Source: Lepraria neglecta
Lineage: Eukaryota > Ascomycota > Lecanoromycetes > Lecanorales > Stereocaulaceae
DNA length: 64,000 nt
NCBI GenBank assembly: GCA_033220425.1
Contig: CM065649.1
Coordinates: forward strand, 3,720,001-3,784,000
Reading direction: 5' to 3'
The translations under genes and the position numbers were made by a program. The notes beneath the pieces were generated by a model that was not told the origin of the DNA, ran no database searches, and was given only the letters and a program-made list of their open reading frames with translations. This document shows, piece after piece, positions 23,098 through 35,790 of the stretch. The first letter of the stretch is position 1, and each line of letters starts with the position of its first letter.

Positions 23098-23900
23098 ATG
23101 GCTTCGCACCGCACAGGATATGGCTCAAGTCCCGGATCAAATGCCTTTGGCTCTGGCAATCACGATAGTGATTTCGGTCATCAGCAAAACATCAGCCTGA
23201 ATGTAGCGCAAGGAGATGCCACATCTAGACGTCGAAGTATGACGATCCAGGACATGTTGAATCCGTCCGACGAGGAAGTAAGACAATCTCCTCAAACCAC
23301 TTCATCCCAATTCAGTAGCGACGAGGACATACGACCATCAGCAAATCTTTCGCGCGCGCCAGTCTCTCGTCAGAGCAAAAAGTCTCCTAGATCGGGTACT
23401 CATGCTCGTCGAAGCAGCACATCTCACACATCCAAAGATGGCTCTCGTCGACCTTCTCGTCGACCAACCCGATCTCCATCAAGCTCGCCCGAAATTGCAC
23501 AAAAGACGCGAGCATTTCGGCCAGCATATTCCACCGAAGAGCAGCACTTCATCTGGTATTTGCGTATTGACCGTGGATACCTCTGGCCTGATCTTTTAGA
23601 CGCTTTCAACGCTCGCTTTTCTCGCAATGGAGGCCGGCGTGAGCTGAGTGGCCTTCAGTGCAGATACTATCGACTTCTCGGTCAATACGGCATGCCTCAA
23701 GTGAGGATGCTGAGGACTGCCGACGTGGTGCAGAGGTACGGAATGAGGGCAAGCCTCGCCAGGGCTGGATACCGCGTCACATATCCTTGGCTGAGCGGCC
23801 AATATCCAAACAACGCCTATGGCCAGGTGCTCGACGGTAAGATCACAGCTCATTCATTCAACTGCTCGACTGACGTCTAATAGAACGCCGACCGCGATGA
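23098..23900 (+). CDS. Myb/HTH-like small nuclear protein
   Basis: Two exons (23098-23836, 23884-23900; 47-nt intron) give 251 residues ending LDERRPR. The first ~140 residues are Ser/Arg-rich and probably disordered (HARRSSTSHTSKDGSRRPSR). A folded module at about 145-215 (RPAYSTEEQHFIWYLRIDR, YLWPDLLDAFNARF, GLQCRYYRLLGQYGMP) has the spaced Trp/Leu and helix pattern of Myb/homeodomain-like DNA-binding folds seen in many Pezizomycotina proteins. I infer a nuclear, possibly DNA-binding role without a known target. An in-frame ATG at 23020 would add 26 residues; MASHRTGYG at 23098 was preferred because the extension is unrelated in composition. Confidence 0.65.
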
Positions 23901-24214
23901 GGGACCAATGCCGATATCGATCGAAGGGATTGCTCCGTATCTCAGCAGCATCGGGTGAATATCATGCTTTTTGGTTCTCGATGAATTTGCTGCGTTTCAA
24001 ACGTGATACTGCGTTTCTAGTTCAGTGTATTGGGAAAAGCCACATTTTGGGAGGTTTACGATTTTGAATACAACGATAATTCAAGCGTCAACAGAAATAC
24101 TACCATCCATTTGCTCGCCCAATCTGGTGTGATCTTGCTGAAGGTACCACGGCTGACAGTTGACATCATCCTCGTGGTATCATCAGTGATTTTTGCGAAT
24201 TGCTATCAAATGTT
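23901..24214. terminator. Shared 3' region between convergent genes
   Basis: About 314 bp between the stop of the Myb-like gene and the stop of the IWR1-like gene, which converge. No ORF with support. It must contain the 3' ends of both transcripts. Confidence 0.4.
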
Positions 24215-25741
24215 TCAGTCAGCTATCCCATATCCAGTGTGCGCCCGATGAGTTGACCAAGAAGGTCGAGCTTCATCCTCCTCGTCAGACCAAGTGGTCC
24301 TTTCTTCGCCAAACTCCTCATCATCAGAAGCACCATGCCGATAATTGTAAGCACCTCTATCAAATTCGTCATCAGAGTTGACTTCATCTTCGGGGTAGTC
24401 ATTTCCGTAAAAGTCTTCGGCTACCCATCCCGTCAATATTGCGAAAATGATCAGCGGATACTAAACCCACCATTTTCGTCTTCTTCTTCACTATTCCACT
24501 CGGGGTCGCTTTCCTGGACCTCGCCATAAGTCTCCCATAACTCTTCTTCATCGTCGTCGATCACTATTATCCCAATAGTGCCATGATCAATGCCTTGCAG
24601 TGGGTCGACGTGGAGCTCGGCAGACTCCCTAGTACCGAGTGGCTGAGCGCTTGACCGGACGTACGTGTCAAACACATAATTGCTTTCCTCGTCAAGCACA
24701 TCGCTATCTGCCATGGCGACATCGCCACTACCAGCATCCGTAGCCTGCTGCATTATCGGCTGACGAGGTTTTGGCGGCTTGGGTTGGGTCTTCAGTTGGC
24801 GATGGCTGCTCTTTACTCTTGCTCGCTGTTCCTCGGCCTGGATCTCCTGGAGCGCAATCTGTTGCAGCTGCTCAGCAAGCTCTGGAGACTCGACGTTCCA
24901 TTTGCTAGCAAGCTCGACCTTCTGGTCTGATTCTAGGTCGGTACGAGTATCATATTTCGGCTCGACAGGCTTGTTCCAATTCTCAGCTCTCCACTTTCGT
25001 TCTTCGAGAGTGGCATTGGGCCTCTTCCGTGGCGGCTCCGCGGTTGAAGTTTTCTCGTCGTTTCCGACCTTCTTCACCCCAGATTCACAACTTTTAGCTT
25101 CTTGATTCCTATGGGCTTGCGCTGATTCAAGCAACTTTTCCTTGCTCTCCTCAAAGATTGCCAGCTCAATTTTCCGACTCTTCTTGCTTCTTCGCGCACT
25201 AGACTTGGAGATGAGGTGGGGCGAAGATACTAATGAAGAAGCCTTGGTCAAGTGAAACCGTCGTGGCTGTGGGCTAGGTCTGTCGAAGTCTTGAATTTTC
25301 TCAGTGCGTCTGACGGGGCGGTTGATGGATATTGCTGGTGGGTGCGTCTCCGCTTGGGAAGACGTTTGGGGGTTGGGGGCCCCATTCTGGAAAAGCGGAG
25401 GCATAGCATCTTTTGACTCGTTGGAGTCTTCGTTAGGTGTAGTGGTCCTCACGGAAGGAACTTTGGGCCCAGGAATAGTAGAACTGTCGAACGTTGGGTG
25501 AGAGTCCTTGGCTAGGTTGGAAGGAGGCAACGGTTCCGTATACGCAGGTGTGGCATCCTCCTTGTCGGCAAGCCTCCAGACCGCGCTGGGTCTTTGCTTT
25601 TTTTGCTGTATGTCTGCTCCAAAGTCAGTAGCCAAACAGAGGCATATGTAATTTATGCCCAGAAGCAGACTTACAAAGGGCATCTACAGGATCCTCGTCA
25701 CGGCGTCTCTTGACTGTGATGCGTTCAGGAGGTAAAGCCAT
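24215..25741 (-). CDS. IWR1: RNA polymerase II nuclear localisation protein Iwr1
   Basis: Adaptor that carries assembled RNA polymerase II into the nucleus. Three exons (25741-25675, 25613-24471, 24420-24215) give 471 residues. The N-terminus, PPERITVKRRRDEDPVDALYIQ after splicing, is the diagnostic Iwr1 opening with its basic nuclear signal. The middle is disordered and Lys/Pro-rich. The segment SNYVFDTYVR and the acidic tail (ESDPEWNSEEEDEN, then FYGNDYPEDEVNSDDEFD) match the conserved Iwr1 C-terminal module. The first exon supplies the basic motif, so an annotation starting at the internal Met of the larger ORF would lose it. A leucine-rich export signal was not identified with confidence. 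Confidence 0.85.
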
Positions 25742-26038
25742 GTCAAGTGACCGGGTCATGTAGTTTAGTAGGGGAAGTTGGAGGGCAGCGTTTGTAGGAA
25801 TACGAAGTACTTAAGACATGTCCTTGTAATCTATGGCTTGACTAGCGCCAATTTAAATTTCAACTTTCTATTGGAAGTACCGAAAACTAACACTTGATAT
25901 TTCACGCTTGTGTGATCTGCTGAAAAGAAATTTTGGTATGCTCCCCTACCACCTCCATTCCATTAAACCGCGTAAATACCACCGTCTCAGTAAGAATAAT
26001 AGAATCTGGTCATGCCTCCTTCAATCTAGCTCAAGTCC

Positions 26039-28285
26039 CTAGCGATGTTGCCCATAAGCTTTTTGATACCACTCTCCAACACCGAGTGACGGGTTTCTGA
26101 AGGGCAGGCCGTTCGGTGGCGCTAGCACCCCATTTTGACCATTCCCAAGACCCTGGCCTTGTGGCGTTCCTGTATATGCAGGATGATTCCTGAGATCGGG
26201 TGCACCTCTGGCAGCACCCAGCTCTGCAAAATACTCTCTCCTTACACTTCTCTCGTCGCTCATTTCGTTACCAGGCTGGCTACTGATGGTGTTCGAGCGA
26301 TGACCTCTGCTGCTCGTTCCGCTTTGACGAGCGCTGTTCGAAGAACGACTAGCACCACTCCCATACTTTTGGCGCTGCTCTCCTTGGCCGAAGGCACCAT
26401 GTGCGCTCTCAGTGCGTCGGTGTGACGAAGCTCCCTGGTGACGATCGAAATCAGGCTCACTCGCGCTTTGCTCCCTAGAATTATACTCATATTTGCGAGC
26501 ATGTTCTTCAATGTGCTTATCCAACGCTTGCAATTTCTCTTCAAGTCCTTTGATCAGCCCTGTGGTTCCATTCTTGCCGCTAACCGCATCTTTTAGGTCT
26601 CCGCGTAGATTTCCGACATCGTTTCTGATATCTTGGACTTCACCGTTGATTGCTTTGAGTCCCTTGCTCACTATATCCTCCAGATTCTCCAAACGTCGAA
26701 TTGTCCGGTCCATCATCCTATCATGTTTATCGGTGATCAAACGTGATAAGGAGCCAAAAGCGGTATCGAGATGATGATGAACGGTCAGCTCTATTTGAGC
26801 CAATGCAGCTGGAACTGACCCTGATCTCTGGAAATCGTACTGATTTTGTGGCGGCGATGGTACCGAATTGATAGAATGATGATGAGGCCAGCGGGGAGGG
26901 AGAAGTGCTGATAGAGGAAGATTGGTAGATGTAAGAGAGTTGCCTCGTGATTCTGAGGCCCAAGAGTTTGCGGAGGGAAATGGATGTTGGTACTCTGGGA
27001 GGCGGTTAAAATTTGGGTTTGGGCCAAGATCATTCAAAGAAGTCGGCGCCGAAAGTGGATGTGCATGACTTGGGCCGCCGTCATTGTCTCTGAAGATGTC
27101 AGGTGCCGAACCTTGATATTGACTCCTATCTGTCTCTAAAGTTGGCGGATGGACCTTCGGCATCGGACTAAATGGAGGAAGAGAGTAGCCCTAGATCCGT
27201 TCAGTCGAACTCTTGGTGAAAAACATGATAATACTCACAACGGCAGGATCATTCTCCCATACACCACCATAAATGCTCGGCGTATACACAATAGGGGGCA
27301 AAAGCTCTCCCGTGTCTGGACCTTCCGCTGTGCTAGAGTGAGATAGAATCTCGCTTGAATTTGTATGTGCCTGGTTCCCAATACTGTAGCCAGGCGCCGC
27401 ATTCTCGATGATACCAGCGATGCTCTCAACTCGGTGTATTCCATGACCCTCCACTAGACCGACCTCGCCCATTCTTGCATATTTCCCAAGCTTTGGAGGG
27501 TGCAGCGTCCCAGCTGCTCCCATATGCTCCTGTGAATTTACTGGCCCCTTGTATCCGTCCTGCGCATTGCAATCCGCTCGATGCTCCGCGGCGTCCGAGG
27601 TCTCGACGAGCATCGGATTAAGTAGGCCATTTTCTCTTAGATAGCGGCGCGTCGGTACGGGCGTTGGTTGGACTTGGCGCGTAGGAGCGAGTGCTTCTGC
27701 CGGAGGCGTATCGTATGAGATACGAAAAGGGTCAGAGGCATTCTTTGCTGGTACAGCCGCGGGAGACGTGTTACGCTTGATTTCCTCCACTGGCTGCAAG
27801 CCTAGAATCTGTGCCGCCTTCTCAGGAACCGTTGGGGTCGACTGACGAGTCGCTTCAGCTTCGTCCTTGGTGGCATTGGCTTTCGGCTTCGAGTTGGAGT
27901 ATTTCTTCCGAAGTTGAGAAACGCTGACCTTTCTACTACCGCCAAATAGAGGTTTTGGGGCAATTGGATCTGTCACTGCTCGGTTCTTTGGGGGTTGTGT
28001 TTTCTGAGTCGGACTGACCAATGGTATGGCTGGCTGTATGTAGGTCCTAGGCTGTAGGGAGGCATTCGGAGACGGTGATTCTTTTGGTGGTGGCGGCATT
28101 GGCTTATGTTCGTACTTATCCCTATTGGTAACCATACTGCTGCTAGATGACTCCTGAGTGGGCTGATACCGCTGCTGGTGTTGATGTTGCTGCTGTGATT
28201 GTGCCCAGGAGTTGGGACCCGGCACCACAGGCTTTCGTTGGATGACATCGGGTAGCTTTACCCGCGGCACATTATGTTCGGCCAT
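26039..28285 (-). CDS. Disordered coiled-coil protein of unknown function, 732 aa
   Basis: I do not recognise this gene. Two exons (28285-27239 and 27190-26039, 49-nt intron GTGAGT...CTAG) give 732 residues starting MAEHNVPRVKLPDVIQRKP. Residues 1-300 are Gln/Pro/Ser-rich with a basic patch (SRKVSVSQLRKKYSNSK). A coiled-coil region lies at about 485-590 (LTVHHHLDTAFGSLSRLI, RRLENLEDIVSKGLKAINGE, GLIKGLEEKLQALDKHIEEH). The C-terminus is Gly/Ser-rich. Family composition and layout suggest a cytoskeletal or scaffold protein, but no catalytic motif is present. It is co-directional with the IWR1-like gene, about 300 bp apart. Confidence 0.7.
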
Positions 28286-30436
28286 CCTAAAAGCTCAATC
28301 AAGGGATGTGTAGGAGTAGGATGCGGCCAGAAGGTTTTGTTGTTTGCACCCGACCTTCTGATCTTCATGCAAGGCTGACTTGTAAGTGATTGAGAAGAAA
28401 CAGATTTTGTATGAGACCAAGTTCCTCGAAAGGAATCAAGAAGGTGTCCAACGAAGAATACTGGCAAGGCCTCTTTCATGGCCTAGGAGAAATGAAGCAC
28501 AATCGAAACATGGCTAATGAGATGGGAGAGCAGTGTGTGAGCCTGGCAAGTATGTCGAGTTGTAGACGCGGATGCAAAGGTTATTAATTGTTTACTTCAG
28601 AGATTACGTGTTGCCGCCCTCATCATCGTACGATGATGACCCGTGCCGAACACAACACATCTGTGCGCTTTAAAGTAGTTCAGCTTCAGGTACACGTGCG
28701 CTTCTCCATGAAGGCTACACAAAGTGCCTATGATTTCAGAATCACTGTGTGGCTATCTCAATTCCTAAAGATACCACGATTAGTTGTTTTCGGTCAATAC
28801 ATCAAGGATGGCAGAGTTCAACGAACCGATTTCAATATAACATTTCTCAACACAAAGACCGGTATGGATTTCTGCCCGGGTTGCTGTGGTCCTTCAAAGT
28901 AGGTGTTCGACTCGAAGAGCCTCGAATTAATACTCGTTCTTTACATGGTAATAATGAGTGTGTTGGCCTGCGGCCCTTTTCCAGTCGTCCTTCCATCTCC
29001 AGTAACTTGTCTCCTGTCATCCATAGACCCGCAAATCAGGAGATTTGCGCTGTCGTATTCTGGTCCCTGTGTGTATTCAAGAGGCAGTGGTCCTTTGTCG
29101 GTATATAGGTTCGAAAGAGCGTCGCTCATTGTAATTGTTGATCTCCTTTTTGCCCTTCAATCTCCTCCAAGAGCGCTCAGGATGCCGAATAATAGACCAA
29201 ACGATTCGAAGCAAGCTGAAAAAGATCCAATCTTCCTTGGCACAATTCCCTTCAAACAAGAGGTAAAGAAGCTGGTAGACGTAGGCTCCTAGCTAGAGTT
29301 TAACAACCGAACCGTCACAACAAACCAAAGCTCGGGAAAGTGAGGTGAAAACCAACCGTGCCAGGGAGAGGCAGTGACCGTTCGTAGTTCAAAGTCTCAA
29401 GTACTATACATGCGATTGATTTCCGCCCGGAAGGGCAGTCTTAGGGCGCCAAATATCGGGACACATTTCCCTCTTGTAGAGGATGAGTACGCTGGGCTTT
29501 GCCCAGCCTTTGAGCGAAGCAGCATAGATCATTGCTGGCGAAAGGTGATCCCCTGGCGCGTCGTGAAGCACATCTCTGATCCATTGTTGGGCTGCTTCCC
29601 GGTCACCGTCGTGTGGGAATTCAGGTCGTGGCATTTTGCTTTGATTCGATTGTAGGCGTGAGAGAAAGACTTGAGAGTATGACTGAGTTCGCTTGGCTAG
29701 CCAATAATTTGGACACAAAATTCTACTTCTCTACGCAATAATCTTGCGAAAACGAAAAGGCATGCACCCAGGGAGGTTGAGAAAGATGGAGAAAGGAGGG
29801 CTTGGACATGGTGACGAACAAACTGCTTCCAGCACTCCTTTCTGAAAGGACAGAGCCATCATGAGGAAGGTATACCCCGTTTGGGGAAGCAATAGGGTCA
29901 GCTTCCAAGCCTTCCATGGCCCTCTCTCAACAAGATAGGAGGCATGCATGATGCGCGAAGGGACAATAGCCACTGGTAAGAGCGGGCTCATAGGAAACTT
30001 CCAACGAACTGTCACAACCAGCAATTACAAATTTCTTTAATGATTGTGTTATAGTCTGAGCAAGTGCGAAAACAGGTCAATGGTAGTGCCGCTTCCCTGA
30101 ACGGCCCGGCGAAACAAATACCCTAGCATGAATGACTTCAGACTTGTTGCTTACTTGTGTTATGAGAGTGACTGCAGATACTCGTCATCCTATTTCCAGG
30201 TTTTTTCTTCTTGTACATGGTTACTTTGCTGGAGAATCCACTTACTCGTCCAGCTACTGTCAATTGCTTCGAGTTCTGTTTGCAACGACGCGGTACTTGC
30301 CTGCTGCTCACCAACGCTCTGTTGTTTGGATTGGATATCTAGGAAGCGCTCAGTATGCTCAAAGCTCCTGGCCCTGAAGCTATGGATGTCAATTCGCTCG
30401 CGCACTCTATCCAGGAATGTCTTAAGCCAAATCGAA
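28286..30436. other. 2.1-kb intergenic region upstream of POL4
   Basis: Lies between the divergent disordered-protein gene and the polymerase gene. Several short ORFs (for example forward 28588-28902 and 28903-29292, reverse 29404-29718) overlap one another and show no domain or splice continuity. From 30128 the polymerase frame is already open, with in-frame ATGs at 30128 and 30386, so part of this may be N-terminal coding or leader. No repeat, tRNA or structured RNA was recognised. Confidence 0.5.
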
Positions 30437-32764
30437 ATGGCCGATAGCGGATCCAGCGCAGCTAACCTCCATCACCAAGAACCTTCACGAGCTACGAACC
30501 TCGATTTGAGCCGGCTGCCACCTGTCTACGTGCTCGCCGCACATCTGTCGCTAAATGAGCAACATGAAGCTGAAGATGTGCTCAGTAGTGGAGGAGCCCC
30601 TCTGACATACGATATCAAGGAAGCCAACCTGGTACTTGGAAACATCTCGAAAAAGAGACGAGCCAAGTCTGAATTGCAATGGAAAGGTGTTCGCATGGAA
30701 GATATCGATTCTGAAGATGGGCTTCACGCCTCTAGGTCTTCTTCAGCTTCGGGAGACTCGAAGCAGGCAAAGAAGCGAAGGAGGCTAGCAAACGCACGAG
30801 ATGGCAGAGGACAGCGGGCTACGGAGGAAATTGATTCAAGCACAGCATCAGAAACTGAAGAAGACCAAGTCGATACCAAGCCAATGTCCCAGCTTTCGTT
30901 ATCTCGAGTTTCAACGCCGTCCACTATGGACTCGTCCAACACCATCGAGTTTAAGGAACCTTCTCCTTCAATGCTCACCCCAGAGGCTTTCGCGAACAAA
31001 GTGAAAGTTGTGAAACTCGATTGGCTCAATGATTCACTCTGTGCGGGAAAATTGCAAAACTTGGAGCCATATACGATTTACAAGGCAAGACTACTTCCTG
31101 CTGCGGAACCTGCGGTCAAGTCTCTTCCCATGGTCAAATCAGTGGGAATAAAGCCAGATTTGGTGATCAATAAGAATCCATACATGAAAGAAGGAGCCCT
31201 TCGGGACATTGTTGAACGTGCAAATGCAGACCCGAAGCCGGCTGTCAACGGATACAACAAGCACGACCGCATCAAGTACGCCGCAAAACAAGACATTGTG
31301 GGCAAGAGCTTCTCCTCTTCTACCCAGGCAGCCAACCAACCACACACTCAATCTGTTACTCGGCCTACCCAATTGCTGCATCAAACGACCTCAGAGCATG
31401 ACGAAGCAGTAAGCAGTACTCTCCCACCGCCACCAGACTGGGTGAAGGGAAACAAGATATATGCCTGCGAGCGGGCTACGCCCCTAATTTCGCCCAATAA
31501 AGACTTCATAGCCGAACTCAAGAAAATCAGGCTAGCCCGCTTGCTTACTCTCGACGAGATTGGTGTTCGAGCCTACAGCACCAGCATCGCCTCCTTAGCA
31601 GCATATCCCTACCCGATCCAAAGCACACGAGAGATTCTAGCTTTGCCAGGCTGTGACCAGAAGATCGCCCACCTCTTCCACGAATACCAAACTACCAACC
31701 GCCTCTTAGCCGTCGAGGACCTCGAAGCAGACCCAGCCCTCAAAGTCCTCCGCGAGTTCTACGAGATCTGGGGCGTTGGCGCTAAAACAGCACGGGAATT
31801 CTACTATGACAAAGGCTGGCGAGACCTTGACGACATCGTCGAACATGGCTGGAAATCATTGTCCCGCGTCCAGCAAATCGGCCTCAAATACTACGACGAG
31901 TTCCTTCTCAAAATTCCTCGCTCCGAAGTCGAGTCCATCACAGCAACTATAACTGATCACGCCAAATTCGTTACAGACTCCAACGTCGAAACTATAATTG
32001 TTGGCGGATACCGACGCGGCAAATCCGAAAGCGGCGACGTGGATGTTATTCTCTCCCATCGCAACGAAGCCATGACCTACAACCTGGTCGACCGTGTCGT
32101 CAAATCCCTCGAGAAAGAAAGCTGGATCACCCACACCTTGACTCTGAATCTAACGAATACAAAACGCAAACAAGAGCCGCTGCCAATCAGCACCGCTACA
32201 CTTGGCGGCCACGGGTTCGACACCCTCGACAAAGCCCTCGTCGTATGGCAAGATCCCAACTGGGCTACCAAGAAAGCCGACCTCGCCACGAACCCAAAAG
32301 CAAAGAACCCAAATCCTCACCGCAGAGTCGATATCATAATTAGTCCGTGGCGGACAGTGGGGTGTGCGATTGCGGGATGGACATCTGGGACTACGTTTCA
32401 GAGGGATTTAAGACGGTATGCTAAATACAGGAAGGGTTGGAAGTTTGATAGTAGTAAGTACCCTTTCGGAGCTATCATTTCCCCTTCCATACCCCAATCG
32501 AAGTCGTGAGACAGGTCTTAGGAGCTGGAGATATTTTCCGGCTCCTGAGACATGTCTTTCGACTCCCAGATCATTCTGAAAGAGAAATGCTGACTCCGAA
32601 ATGGTGTAGGTGGGATTAGGGAGAGGGGGACTGGCAGGTGGGTGGATCTGGAGGGATGGACAGATGAGAGGACGAGGTGTAAGAGTTGGCAGGAGGCTGA
32701 GAGGAAGGTTTTCGAGGGGATGGGGTTGATTTATCGGGAGCCTTGGGATAGGTGCACTGGCTGA
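30437..32764 (+). CDS. POL4: X-family DNA polymerase (Pol4/lambda type) with BRCT domain
   Basis: Gap-filling polymerase for non-homologous end joining and base excision repair. Two exons (30437-32453, 32610-32764) give 723 residues. An N-terminal BRCT-like domain is split by a Ser/Glu-rich insert (start LPPVYVLAAHLSL; end VVKLDWLNDSLCAGKLQNL). The helix-hairpin-helix region is at about 345-500 (EILALPGCDQKI, IWGVGAKTAREFY, LSRVQQIGLKYYDEF). The catalytic domain carries GGYRRGKSESGDVDVIL, with two metal-binding Asp at about 532-534, and HRRVDIIISP with the third at about 629, then AIAGWTSGTTFQRDLRRYAK. The second exon adds the conserved end (ERKVFEGMGLIYREPWDRCTG region), which read-through would lose. 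An upstream in-frame ATG at 30386 is possible. It converges with DNA ligase I. Confidence 0.9.
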
Positions 32765-32921
32765 TCGCGAACAGCTAACGGAGCCGGCACTGGACAAAGA
32801 GCATTTGGACAGTCCTTTTTGGATGAATTGATACATGAAGCATGAGCGGTATGATCGTCACATAAGTATAAAGTTTGCTCGTCATGGTTATAGAGTACAG
32901 AGACCACTCAAGGATCTGATC

Positions 32922-35790
32922 TCAATACTCAAAATCATCATCAACACTCGGCCCCTTACTCTTACTAACCCCCTCCTGTTTCTGATACATCTCCACAACC
33001 ATCCTACTCCCCGTCGCCTCATCTGCCTTCTTATCCTCCCTCTCCTTAATGAACCGGGGAAACCTTAAACTAATGCCCTTCCCACTACCATCACCTAGCG
33101 CCTCAGCACCCGCTTTGTATCTCGGACTAATTGTCAAATCCGCGGTCTTTACTTCCCACACGAAGCGCGGTTCAAACCATACGTCTGGTTGATCTTTGGT
33201 GACGGCGCTATGGGAGTAGAAGGGTTTGGGACGGTCAATGGTGTGGTCTTTGAGTTTTGTGTGGACTTCTTCGAGGATGGCTTCTGAGAAGCCGGTGCCG
33301 ATGTTGCAGACTGTTTCGTAGGTTTCGTTTGAGGAGTTGTAGCAAGCAAGCAAAAAAGCACCGTACACAGAAGTGCGTTTGCCTTTGCCGTAATACGCTC
33401 CTAATACCACGAGATCAAGAGAATCGCCAATGCCTGAGAGATAATCCTTCTTGACTTTCAACCAATTGCGGCTGCGTTTGCTAGGCTCGTACCCGCTCTC
33501 GTCAGTGTCGAGCATTTTTACCATCAGGCCTTCGCATGAGGCTTTCACGGACTCGTCGAGGAGGGTTTGGATTTCTTCCAGGTCGGAAGTGTTGCCGTAT
33601 TGAGCAAAGGAGAACTCGCCCTCTACTTCCGAGAAGGCTTCACGGAGGAGTTCACGGCGTTCACGAAGGGATTTTTGGACGATGGAATCTCCGTTGTAGA
33701 AGAGCATATCGAAGGCGAAAACACAGACTTTCACTTTGACATCTTCGGCCTTGACGTCTTTGCGCTTTCGGGTCATGAGCTGCTGGAATGGCTGGACTTT
33801 CTTCTCTACGAGATCCCATGCTACTGTCTCACAATCGAGCACGAAACTCTTTGTTTCGGGCTTGATCCAGGTGTTAAGCTTCGCCAGGATATCCGGGTAT
33901 TTCTTGGATAGATCTTCGGAGTTCCGGGAGAAGATGGCAGAAAGGCCTTTCGCCCCTTTGCCTGTTGGTAGACAGCTCGAATACTGCTGTTGTGAGTCTT
34001 CGGCGACGTAGTGTATCTGTGCTCGCTCGCCATCATACTTGTACTCACAAGTAAAATTCTTTCCTTCGAATCGGTCAAGGACTTCGGTGATGGACTTTGT
34101 GGGTTTTGCCAACATAGGCTTCAAGGGTACCCCAGGTTGTAATTTGCAATTCTCGCGCAGGTGGAAGATGCCGTGCTCAACCATTGCTGGAATAATGACC
34201 TCGTAGCTTGGCAATTCACTGTAGACGGTCTTGAGGATCGACTCTCCTTCCGCCAGCTTCTCGGTGCTGGGCAGCTTGTTGCCCTTCTTCTCTGTCTCAT
34301 GAATGACCATTGCATGGGCTAGACCAACAAGGACAGTCTTTTCAGCTAGACCGAGTCGCAGTTTGCCTTCCAAGAATCGAATTATGAATTTAGCTTCACT
34401 TGCTCCACCCTTGTCTGTGGTGATGTCAATGCCTTTGCTGCCCTTGCCAGCATGTGCTGCATCAGCTGCCGATAACAGTTTCTTGATACCAGCGATCTTT
34501 CTCCCTTGTGAGCCATCGCCGGAGACAGTAGCAATACCCATGAGACCTTCAAGGACTCCCCTCACGGTCAGAGGCTTGGGCTTGAACATCGTAGGTTGGT
34601 TCGAGCGACTTTTCGCTGCAACGAGTCCCAGGTCTCCTATTTCATTTTGATCGGCTTTGATGATCTGAAGGCTTCTACCTGTTGATTCACCAATGGCTTT
34701 CATGATCAATGACTCCCCTATACCGAGCTCAATGCCCGCGTAATCAGCGGCAAGCTTATTGATCATGAGCTGTACTGTAGGTAGAAGATCTTGAGGGGTG
34801 AGTCGTAAAACTTGACGAAGGAATAGCGAGCAATGAGCTGATATGACGAGACGCTTCGTAGTCATCTCAATCAAGGAGAAAGTGGTACACAATGCGGCGT
34901 ATGGAACTGGCTCTCCTGGTTTCCAATCAGGATAAGGATCCTTTCCACTGGCTTTCAACGTAGACTGTACTTTCTCGCGGGCTTTAGCAGCGACTTCGGG
35001 TTTGTCTTCCTCTTCAGATTCGGCTTCTTGATCTCCATCCTCAGAAGCGGTCTCATCAGGAGCCTCTTCGTCATCGTTCTCGACCTCCCTTGAAGAGGAC
35101 GGGACTATTCCCTTTGATCTAGCTTTTGCCTGTTCTGAACCTGGCTTTGTGGAAGACTTGTTGGCAGTCTTCGATGGCTCAGGCTCCTTCTTTTCAGCAT
35201 TGGGAGGAGTAGCTTTCGTCAGTGCTTTGTCTTTCTTGGATTCCACTGACTTCGTCTTCGCCGAATGCTTGGGCTTCTCTTGTGGTGCACTCCGCCTCGA
35301 TCTCTTCCTTACGGGCTCATCATCGTCTTCGTCATCCTCGTCATTCATTTCCTCATTGCTTCGTTTCGGAGGCGACTTTGGTGTGCCTTGCGGTGGGGAT
35401 GACGCTTCGCCATTTGTCGAAGGAGCTTCGGCTTTCACAGACGCCGCCCCATCACCATCAGTTTCTTTCTCGGGCTTGGTTCCCATCTTAATGTCCCCGT
35501 CTACGTCCACACTCTTCACGCCCTTCGATTCTTCACTCTCTTCTGATTTCTCAACACTATTGACTTCTCCATCGTCATCTTTTACAGCTGCTGAGGTTTT
35601 GGGCTTTTGAAAAGCTAGTGTAGACTGCTGCGGCTTGGGTCCGGATCCATTGGGCTTCCCAAAGAATTTGCTACCGACAGAATATGCATTAGCAAACAGG
35701 TAGATGTGAAGTGTAGAAAGAAGGAAGCATGCACCCTAGGGTCTGCTGCTGCGACTTAACATACCCCATTGTAGCTTGCTTTGGTGGCAT
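32922..35790 (-). CDS. CDC9: ATP-dependent DNA ligase I (replicative)
   Basis: Joins Okazaki fragments and completes excision repair in the nucleus. Two exons (35790-35765 and 35670-32922) give 924 residues. The 26-nt first exon encodes MPPKQATMG; splicing builds QATMGKFF at residues 5-12, a perfect PCNA-interacting (PIP) box. An acidic, Lys-rich disordered region spans about 20-215. The DNA-binding domain follows, then the adenylation domain with EYKYDGERAQIH (the AMP-accepting Lys at about residue 550), CEGLMVKMLD and the OB domain (YLSGIGDSLDLVVLGAYYGKG, FEPRFVWEVK, SLRFPRFIKERED). The longest unspliced ORF starts at Met 35519 and would miss the PIP box. A mitochondrial form from an internal Met cannot be excluded. 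Confidence 0.95.

Noticed and set aside
30128-30436. 103-codon extension of the polymerase from ATG 30128
   Set aside because: Cys- and hydrophobic-rich, unlike polymerase N-termini; only the last part from 30386 looks plausible and is reported as a finding.
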